Of a DNA stretch of 64,000 nucleotides, positions 57,613 to 64,000 are shown one piece after another. Under the pieces are notes generated by a model that was not told the DNA's origin, ran no database searches, and saw only the letters and a list, made by a program, of their open reading frames with translations. The stretch comes from Zobellella maritima (GTDB taxonomy: Bacteria > Pseudomonadota > Gammaproteobacteria > Enterobacterales > Aeromonadaceae). Location of the stretch: positions 62,001 through 126,000 of the forward strand of contig NZ_QCZE01000005.1 of assembly GCF_003075035.1 (NCBI RefSeq), in the 5' to 3' direction. The position numbers and the translations under genes were made by a program. Positions within the stretch are counted from its first letter, which is position 1; each line of letters opens with the position of its first letter.

Positions 57613-60126
57613 TCAGCCAGGCAGGTATTCGCGTCCCCAGGCTTCACCGGCGATAGCCGTTTCCAGCATGGTATCGATTTCCTCCGTGCCGTAACCGATA
57701 TCGGCAAGGATGGCCCGGGTGGAGTGGCCGAACTGCTCGGTCGGGGTGAGGGCGAAGATCGAAGACTCGCAGGGACGAATCGCATAGTGATCGATCTGGG
57801 TCACCCTATGGCCGCTGGGGTGGTTTTCGTAGATAGAGAATGCATAGCTGCCCCTGTCCGTGCCCACCTGACCATCGGCCTCTCGGCTGTACGCCTCCCG
57901 CAGTTCTTCGATGCTGAGCGGCCTGGCCGCTGCAATATCGGCGGCGTGCAGGACATCGACCCAGTAATCGGTGGTCGCTGTCTTGAAGGCCGCCGCCAGA
58001 AACTCGGCGGTGTTTTCCGCCTCCTGGATACCCGCCAGGCCCTCGACCGCGGCCAGTTTTTCCAGCTCCGAGGGATTGGCATCGAGGAATACCCAGCCAT
58101 CACCGGTCTGATAAAAATGAGACAGGGCATGGTTGCCCAGCGCTGCCCGCCCCGACGCCTCGTTGAAGGGCGCACGATCCTGATAATCAAAGGCAAAGGA
58201 GACCTGTGCCAGGTTGGTGATCGCCGACAGTGAGGTCCTGGCTCGGGTAATGGCCCCCGTTTTCTGCTTGTGGTACAGCGCCACCGCCATGCCCAGGCCG
58301 CCGGCAAAGCCGCAGTTCACGTCCAGGGTACCCAGGTGGGCGTGTTCTTCGGGCGTTGCCGGGCCGCCGAAGCGACTCATGATACCGCTGTTGGCCTGGA
58401 TGATATCGTCATAGCCGATGTAGTCTGTCTTGGGACCGCGGCGGGGGCCGCCCAGACAATCCAAACGGCAGAACAGCACGCCCGGGTTGATGGCCTGCAG
58501 GCTGTCATGATCCAGCCCGAGTGGTTTCATCTGCCGTTCCGGCGCGTTGATCACCACCATGTCGACCGAGCGCACCAGGCGGTGGAAGGCTTCCCTTCCT
58601 TCTGCCCTGGTGATATCCACTAGGGCGCTTTTCTTGCCCATGCCGGTCTGGAAGCTGAACAGGGTGCCGATCAGCGGATCATAAAAGGGGGTGACCGGGT
58701 CCAGCTTGATGACCTCGGCGCCGAAACGGCCCAGGAAGGCGGTGGAATGGGGGCCGGCGATCACGTTGGTCAGATCCAGTATCCTGAGGCCGTCGAGCCA
58801 GCCATTCTGCCCGGCGGCTTTGATATCCGTGCCCTGGGGACGGGTAATGGTTTCCCGTTGCGCCACCGCCGACAATTCGCTCAGGGCCTGCTCGAAACCG
58901 ACCTCTTGCCTGGGGCGCGGCGCCAGCATCTGTTCGGCCGAGTCTTCGAGCCAGACCACGGGGCCCGGCTGCTTCATCAGGCCGAATTCGGGATCTTCGA
59001 CCTCTACAATCAGGCCCGCGGCATTGGTGTGCTCGTCATTGACCCACTCCCGGGTGGTCCTGTGGGGCGCGCCGGGGATCTGACCTTCGCCGAACACCCG
59101 GCCCCATTCGGTCGAGGTGCGGGTCAGGAAGACCGCCTTCATTCGGGCCGAGATCAGATCGGCCCATTTCTTCGGCAGGGGGTAGACGCCGATGGAAGTT
59201 TCGCCATCCCATTCGGCAATCGGCAGATACAGGTCTTCCACATCCGGAAGGCCGTCGGCGAGCAGTTGTTCATATAAGCCCAGGGCCTGCAGGCAGCGCT
59301 TGGCATGGTTGCGGTGCGACGGGCACACCACATAGAACATGCGGCCGTCGGCGCATTCATAGGTGCGGTAGAAGGGGTCGAGATATTCCTGCAGAGCCTC
59401 GTAGCTCACGTCCATCGGCAGGTTGGCCGCTTTCCGGCGTTCGATTTCTTCCTCGCGCATGGTCTTGTAGCGATCCGGCATGCCCTCGATGACGATGGAG
59501 TTGTAGGACAAGCCTTCCATTAACGCGGCGGCAATAGGCACTTCGATGCTATCGCCGCGGCCCGATTTTTCACGTGCCAGCAGCGCCATCACCACCGAGC
59601 TGGCCGCCAGGGTGGTGGCATAGGCCGAGCCCAGGGGCAGCGGGGAGAAGCTGGGGTTGAGTCCCATCAGAACCCGGTTGAAGCCCATGTCGGTAAAGGC
59701 ACCGGAGGTGGCGGCCACCACCGCCTCGGTGGCTTTCCATTCCCGGCGCAATTGGTCATTGCTGGCAAATCCCGGGATCGACAGGGTAATCAACTCGGGA
59801 CGTTCCGCGCGCAGCTGGGCGAAGTTTACCCCCAGCTTGTTCATCACGCCGGGCCGGAAGCTTTCGATCACCACGTCCGCCTGCTCGATCAGGGAAAATG
59901 CCTTGACCAGCCCGGCGGGGGTCTTCAGATCCAGGCGCAGGCAGCTTTTGTTCCGGTTGAGGACGGCGTTGGCCGGGTGGTCCCATTGCGGTCCTGTGGG
60001 GGGATCGATATGGATGACGGTGGCCCCGAGATCGGCAAGTATCATAGCAACAGCCGGACCGGCAATTTGCTGGCCGAAATCAACGACGCGGACACCTGAC
60101 AAAGGCAATTGACTTCTATTTTCCAT
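57613..60126 (-). CDS. dddD: DMSP acyl-CoA transferase/lyase DddD
   Basis: DddD is 837 residues with two tandem CaiB/class III CoA-transferase domains (about 10-400 and 445-830). From the ATG at 60126 the catalytic Asp falls at residue 602 (GTLDVNCGFAGG), the same number I recall for the Marinomonas enzyme. The first domain lacks this Asp (PLGSAYATT at the equivalent place). The enzyme converts dimethylsulfoniopropionate to DMS and a 3-hydroxypropionate product using acetyl-CoA. The start at 60126 has AAGGA 9 bases upstream; an ATG at 60132 is too close to that site. It is divergent from dddT-dddB-dddC, as in Marinomonas, and ends in a terminator. Confidence 0.93.
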   Translation of the reverse strand: MENRSQLPLSGVRVVDFGQQIAGPAVAMILADLGATVIHIDPPTGPQWDHPANAVLNRNKSCLRLDLKTPAGLVKAFSLIEQADVVIESFRPGVMNKLGVNFAQLRAERPELITLSIPGFASNDQLRREWKATEAVVAATSGAFTDMGFNRVLMGLNPSFSPLPLGSAYATTLAASSVVMALLAREKSGRGDSIEVPIAAALMEGLSYNSIVIEGMPDRYKTMREEEIERRKAANLPMDVSYEALQEYLDPFYRTYECADGRMFYVVCPSHRNHAKRCLQALGLYEQLLADGLPDVEDLYLPIAEWDGETSIGVYPLPKKWADLISARMKAVFLTRTSTEWGRVFGEGQIPGAPHRTTREWVNDEHTNAAGLIVEVEDPEFGLMKQPGPVVWLEDSAEQMLAPRPRQEVGFEQALSELSAVAQRETITRPQGTDIKAAGQNGWLDGLRILDLTNVIAGPHSTAFLGRFGAEVIKLDPVTPFYDPLIGTLFSFQTGMGKKSALVDITRAEGREAFHRLVRSVDMVVINAPERQMKPLGLDHDSLQAINPGVLFCRLDCLGGPRRGPKTDYIGYDDIIQANSGIMSRFGGPATPEEHAHLGTLDVNCGFAGGLGMAVALYHKQKTGAITRARTSLSAITNLAQVSFAFDYQDRAPFNEASGRAALGNHALSHFYQTGDGWVFLDANPSELEKLAAVEGLAGIQEAENTAEFLAAAFKTATTDYWVDVLHAADIAAARPLSIEELREAYSREADGQVGTDRGSYAFSIYENHPSGHRVTQIDHYAIRPCESSIFALTPTEQFGHSTRAILADIGYGTEEIDTMLETAIAGEAWGREYLPG

Positions 60127-60689
60127 GACCATTCATCCTTTTAAATTCAGCTTGCCGAAAACCCTGCCGTTCATTGGAGCTGCCAATGCATCGGAGCCGG
60201 CATTGTGGGTGTGGAGATTGTTTATGCCTGCTTGGCAAGGGCGATACTAGGATTGAAAAAAAACGGAAACCAGCAATAAAAAATGACCCTGAGTCATCAT
60301 TTTATTTATTGGTCGATAATCTTTTTGGGTCGTAACGAGGCTGATGAGATCTGATGTGAAAATTTGAATGTTAAAGATTAAATAACGCAAATATGAAATT
60401 GCCACTAGATGAGTGTGCCAAGTTTTCTCTCGGTTCACTTTCTTTTCCAGCTGAAAGTTAATTAATCCACCCATAAATATTTTATGGCCTCAGGCCGTTT
60501 TTTTATTGCTTTTATTCCCTTCACAATTTCACAACAATCAATTCCGCTTCAATCCCTCCGGTACCTGAACAGGGGTGAACGCTTTGCCCTGACAGGGGAG
60601 TGGCGATGAATGTGAAGCGACACAGCTCATCCCCATGACGCTCGGAGTGTCCGGTGATGATCATAGTGAGCCAATGAGAGGACTTCATT
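60127..60689. promoter_or_regulatory. Divergent dddD-dddT control region
   Basis: This 563-base gap is strikingly AT-rich from about 60240 to 60540, against GC-rich surroundings. An inverted repeat CAATGC-N10-GCATTG at 60184-60205 is a candidate operator on the dddD side. A short hairpin (ATGGCC TCA GGCCGT, 60485-60499) followed by seven T residues may be an intrinsic terminator or attenuator facing dddT. A LysR-type regulator (DddR) usually controls this divergent pair; its gene is not in this window. Promoter motifs could not be fixed by eye. Confidence 0.55.
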
Positions 60690-62261
60690 TTGAAAGAAGA
60701 TAAGGGACTATTATCAGGGGGCCATCCGGTCATGGTGATGGGGTCGGCTATGCTGGTTATCGCTTTTGTGCTGTTTACCGTGGCAAACCCGGAACAGGCC
60801 GATGCCATCTATGGGGCGGCCAAAAACTTTATCGCGACGGATCTGGCCTGGTATTACATAGGCTTGATGAGTTTTACCCTGTTCTTTTCTATCTGGTTGA
60901 TCTTCAGTCGTTATGGCGGCATTCGGCTGGGAAAGGACAATGAAAAGCCCGAGTTCAGCAATTTCTCCTGGTTTTCCATGTTATTTGGTGCCGGCATAGG
61001 GATAGGCATATTGTTCTGGAGTATTGCCGAGCCCATCTACCATTTTCAGAGCAATCCCTTTATTGCCGAAAGTCAGCAGCTGACGGTGGAGGCGGCCCAG
61101 GTCGCCATGCGGATTTCCATCTTCCACTGGGGCCTGCATGGCTGGGGTCTGTTTGCGGTGATCGGCCTGGTGCTGGCCTATTTTGCCTATCGCAAGGGGC
61201 TGCCGTTGTCGATCCGCTCCAGCCTCTATCCGATCTTCGGCGAGCGTATCTATGGTCCCGTCGGCCATGCGGCGGATCTGCTGGCGGTGTTCGGCACCGT
61301 CTTCGGCATAGCGACCTCCTTGGGGTTGGGGGCGCAGCAGATCAATGCGGGACTGCAGTACCTGGCAGGCATTGAAGTATCGAGCGGCAACCAGGCCATC
61401 CTGATCACCATTATTTCCGTTATCGCCACCATCTCGGCGTTGACCGGTGTCGACAAGGGCATCCGTATTCTCAGTGAGCTGAATATGCACCTGACAGTGC
61501 TGATCCTGGCCCTGTTTATCGTCTTCGGCCCCACCGCCTATCTGCTGGGTGCCTTCGTTACCAATATGGGCGACTACCTGTTTCATGCAGTGGAGCTGGG
61601 CTTCTGGGTCAATCCGGATCCCGAGAGTCTCTGGCAGGGATGGTGGACCATCTTTTACTGGGGCTGGTGGATCGCCTGGGCGCCCTTTGTCGGCATGTTT
61701 ATTGCCCGTATCTCCAGGGGACGCACCATTCGGGAGTTCGTACTGGGGGTGCTGATAGCCCCTACCCTGCTCGGCGCCTTCTGGATCACCATCTTTGGCA
61801 ACAGCGCCCTGTTTATGGAGTTGTTCGGCAATGGCGGCGTGACGGCGGCGGTCAATGAAGATATCACCATGGCACTGTTCAAGACCATAGAGCTGTTGGG
61901 TATGGGGCAGGTGCTGACCCTGCTGTTTGCCGTCATCTGCACCATCATGCTGGTGACCTATTTCGTAACCTCGGCCGACTCCGCCACCCTGGTTATCTGC
62001 ACCCTAGTCTCCATGGGGCACGATCATCCGCCGGCCCGTTATCGGGTGTTCTGGGGTGCGGCCATTGGCGGGGTATCGGCGGTACTGCTGTTTGCCGGCG
62101 GACTGAAGGCCCTGCAAACCGCCTCGATTGTTGCCGCCCTGCCTTTCTCTGTGGTGGTGATTATGGCCATCTACGGCCTCTGCAAGGCACTCAGGGCGGA
62201 CCGTCAGCATGTACGTATGCCGGTCGAAGAGACTGCCGAGAAGGTGCCCAGCGGCGTCTGA
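60690..62261 (+). CDS. dddT: BCCT-family DMSP transporter DddT
   Basis: DddT is 523 residues with about 12 membrane segments. The start is a TTG at 60690, with AGAGG 8 bases upstream. BCCT hallmarks are intact: glycine-rich LFGAGIGIGILFWSIAEP and WWTIFYWGWWIAWAP with the full aromatic box. It imports DMSP and probably betaines, with sodium or protons. It is divergent from dddD and followed by dddB and dddC, the arrangement known from other DddD organisms. Function follows from this context; the sequence alone says BCCT. Confidence 0.9.
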   Translation: MKEDKGLLSGGHPVMVMGSAMLVIAFVLFTVANPEQADAIYGAAKNFIATDLAWYYIGLMSFTLFFSIWLIFSRYGGIRLGKDNEKPEFSNFSWFSMLFGAGIGIGILFWSIAEPIYHFQSNPFIAESQQLTVEAAQVAMRISIFHWGLHGWGLFAVIGLVLAYFAYRKGLPLSIRSSLYPIFGERIYGPVGHAADLLAVFGTVFGIATSLGLGAQQINAGLQYLAGIEVSSGNQAILITIISVIATISALTGVDKGIRILSELNMHLTVLILALFIVFGPTAYLLGAFVTNMGDYLFHAVELGFWVNPDPESLWQGWWTIFYWGWWIAWAPFVGMFIARISRGRTIREFVLGVLIAPTLLGAFWITIFGNSALFMELFGNGGVTAAVNEDITMALFKTIELLGMGQVLTLLFAVICTIMLVTYFVTSADSATLVICTLVSMGHDHPPARYRVFWGAAIGGVSAVLLFAGGLKALQTASIVAALPFSVVVIMAIYGLCKALRADRQHVRMPVEETAEKVPSGV

Positions 62262-62354
62262 TGTTAACCGGGCACGTCCCGGACCGGATAGGGTGAGGGC
62301 AGATCCAAGCCACGCTTACCGCTTAACGATTGTTCAGCAAGACTGGAGTTCCCT

Positions 62355-63512
62355 ATGTCAACACAAGTCATTCTTCCACGTATCATGCAGGTTGGTGAAG
62401 GCGCCAGCAACGAGATACCCACTGTGCTGGCCAGCCTCGGCTGCAAGCGGCCGCTGATCATCACCGACAACATGATGGTGGAGCTGGGCTATGCCGGTCG
62501 TATACAGGCGTGCCTGTCCCGCCATCAGATAGCCTGCGAGGTGTTCGCCGATACTGTACCCGAGCCGACCGTCGGTTCGATCCAGGCCGGGGTCAACAGG
62601 GTGCGTGATGGCGATTACGACAGCATCATCGCCCTGGGCGGCGGCAGCCCTATAGACAGCGCCAAGGCTATCGCCATCCTGGGCAAGCACGGCGGTGCCA
62701 TGCGCGACTACAAGTTCCCCCGCATGGTCATCGAAGCCGGGCTGCCGATCATCGCGGTGCCGACCACCGCCGGCACCGGCTCCGAAGTCACCCGATTCAC
62801 CATCATTACCGATGAAACGACCGACGAGAAAATGCTCTGTGTGGGCATCGGCTTTATGCCGGTTGCCGCCCTGGTGGACTTCAGCCTGACCCTGAGCCTG
62901 CCGCCGCGGATCACCGCCGACACGGGCATCGATGCCTTGACCCATGCCATTGAAGCCTACGTCAGCAAGAAGGCCAACCTTTACAGCGACAGCCAGGCGC
63001 TGTCTGCGATACGCCTGCTGGCCCCCAACCTGCGTCGCGCCTATCACGATGGGGGTGATAAGGAGGCCCGCGAGGCGATGATGCTGGGTTCGACCCTGGC
63101 CGGGGTGGCCTTCTCAAATGCCTCGGTGGCCCTGGTCCATGGTATGAGCCGGCCTATCGGCGCCGCCTTCCATGTGCCTCATGGGCTGTCCAACGCCATG
63201 TTGCTGCCCAGCGTCACCCGCTATTCCATTCCTGCCGCTCCGCAGCGTTACGCGGATTGCGCTCGGGCCATGGGGGTAGCCGATGCACTGGACAGTGTCG
63301 AGCTGGCCAATGACAAGCTGTTGAAAGAGCTGCATGCACTCAATGACGAGCTGCAGGTGCCGACGCCGGCCCAGTTCGGCATTGAGCGTCAGGCGTTCTT
63401 CGAGCTGATGCCGGCCATGGCCGCGCAGGCTCTGGCCTCCGGCTCTCCCGGTAACAACCCCAGGGTACCCGGCACCGACGAGATCATCGAGATCTATCGC
63501 CAGCTCTGGTAG
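62355..63512 (+). CDS. dddB: Iron-containing alcohol dehydrogenase DddB (3-hydroxypropionate oxidation)
   Basis: This 385-residue group III iron-dependent alcohol dehydrogenase has the NAD-binding GGGSPIDSAKAI and VPTTAGTGSEVTRF. Metal-site Asp and His residues are in DTGIDALTHAIEAY, with further His in LVHGMSRPIGAAFHVPHG. In the DMSP pathway it oxidises 3-hydroxypropionate to malonate semialdehyde. It follows dddT by 93 bases and precedes dddC by 70. Confidence 0.9.
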   Translation: MSTQVILPRIMQVGEGASNEIPTVLASLGCKRPLIITDNMMVELGYAGRIQACLSRHQIACEVFADTVPEPTVGSIQAGVNRVRDGDYDSIIALGGGSPIDSAKAIAILGKHGGAMRDYKFPRMVIEAGLPIIAVPTTAGTGSEVTRFTIITDETTDEKMLCVGIGFMPVAALVDFSLTLSLPPRITADTGIDALTHAIEAYVSKKANLYSDSQALSAIRLLAPNLRRAYHDGGDKEAREAMMLGSTLAGVAFSNASVALVHGMSRPIGAAFHVPHGLSNAMLLPSVTRYSIPAAPQRYADCARAMGVADALDSVELANDKLLKELHALNDELQVPTPAQFGIERQAFFELMPAMAAQALASGSPGNNPRVPGTDEIIEIYRQLW

Positions 63513-63582
63513 CCATAGTTTTATTACCCGTAACCATTTAAGGCAGCCCCGGGCCGCCATATCTTGAAACAAGGAAAACGAT

Positions 63583-64000
63583 ATGACCACCATAGGACAT
63601 CTGATCAACGGCCAGCTGGTTACCGAAGGCACCCGAAGCCAGCATGTGTTCAACCCCGCCACCGGTGAAGCCGGCAAGCAGCTGGATCTGGCATCGACGC
63701 AGACCGTTGAGCAGGCGATTGCCGCCGCCCAGGCCGCCTACCCGGCCTGGCGCAACACGCCCCCGCTCAAGCGGGCTCGCGTCATGTTCCGCTTCAAGGA
63801 GTTGCTGGAACAGCATGCCGACCGGATCTGCCAGCTGATCGGCGAGGAGCACGGCAAGATCTCCCACGACGCCATGGGCGAGCTGCAGCGGGGCATCGAA
63901 AATGTCGAATACGCCTGTGGCGCCCCCGAGCTGCTCAAGGGCGAGCACAGCAAGAATGTCGGCCCCAATATTGACTCCTGGAGCGAATTCCAGCCCCTGG
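63583..64000 (+). CDS. dddC: CoA-acylating malonate semialdehyde dehydrogenase DddC (N-terminal part)
   Basis: About 139 residues of an MmsA-type aldehyde dehydrogenase are visible before the right edge (MTTIGHLINGQLVTEGTRS...GPNIDSWSEF). The family pattern includes FNPATGEAGKQLDLAS and FRFKELLEQHADRICQLIGEEHGK. MmsA/DddC enzymes convert malonate semialdehyde to acetyl-CoA and CO2, completing DMSP carbon assimilation. Ribosome site AAGGA is 8 bases upstream of the ATG. The catalytic Cys lies outside the window. Confidence 0.88.
   Translation, partial: MTTIGHLINGQLVTEGTRSQHVFNPATGEAGKQLDLASTQTVEQAIAAAQAAYPAWRNTPPLKRARVMFRFKELLEQHADRICQLIGEEHGKISHDAMGELQRGIENVEYACGAPELLKGEHSKNVGPNIDSWSEFQPL

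Noticed and set aside
60247-60474. A 75-codon minus-strand frame in the AT-rich ddd gap.
   Set aside because: No ribosome site and AT-driven Leu/Ile/Lys content; stop codons are expected to be rare by chance at this length only weakly, and no family match was seen.

Overview
The window is a GC-rich chromosomal segment of a marine gammaproteobacterium. The conserved core block mnmE-yidC-yidD-rnpA-rpmH / dnaA-dnaN-recF-gyrB places it at the replication-initiation region. An E. coli-type yehZYX operon, an E. coli-type bcs cellulose cluster and a DMSP (dddD/dddTBC) cluster together fit the Aeromonadaceae relatives Oceanimonas, Oceanisphaera or Zobellella. Oceanimonas is my preferred guess because DddD-type DMSP use is known there. 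This assignment is inference, since no 16S gene or marker search was available.

Layout. (1) 1-2540: osmoprotectant ABC importer (osmF-yehY-yehX, yehX cut by the window edge). (2) 2652-6716: a 1354-residue membrane protein of unknown function. (3) 6885-16314: a catabolic island. A dipeptide-type ABC importer is co-transcribed with a cytoplasmic alkaline-phosphatase-superfamily hydrolase, followed by a LysR regulator divergent from tmpA-tmpB, the oxygenase pair that converts 2-trimethylaminoethylphosphonate to glycine betaine and phosphate. (4) 16623-21646: sstT, then a YfcC-type carrier, an opine-dehydrogenase-family enzyme and a LysR regulator, with a CRP-like site. (5) 21775-24273: four small or uncharacterised genes. 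(6) 24477-28415: mnmE, yidC, yidD, rnpA, rpmH. (7) 28694-35686: about 7 kb of transport and accessory genes lying between rpmH and dnaA, namely a cystine-family ABC importer, LysR, a CocE/NonD hydrolase and a BCCT carrier. (8) 36064-42065: dnaA-dnaN-recF-gyrB, preceded by a very GATC-dense segment that is a candidate oriC or Dam/SeqA-controlled region. (9) 42175-43323: zapE. (10) 43498-57254: a complete collinear cellulose operon, bcsEFG-RQABZC. (11) 57344-64000: an aldehyde dehydrogenase remnant, then dddD divergent from dddT-dddB-dddC, with dddC cut by the window edge.

How the parts fit. Compatible-solute and onium chemistry recurs across the window: a betaine-type ABC importer, TmpAB making glycine betaine from a phosphonate, two BCCT carriers, and a DMSP pathway. 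In that pathway DddT imports DMSP, DddD makes 3-hydroxypropionyl-CoA/3-hydroxypropionate and DMS, DddB oxidises 3-hydroxypropionate to malonate semialdehyde, and DddC makes acetyl-CoA. This suits a coastal bacterium living on algal solutes, with cellulose for surface growth.

The least-described part is the 6.9-16.3 kb island. Its gene content suggests import of an intact phosphonate or phosphate ester, cytoplasmic ester cleavage, and TmpAB degradation of the head group. No tRNA, rRNA, insertion sequence, prophage or CRISPR array was seen.
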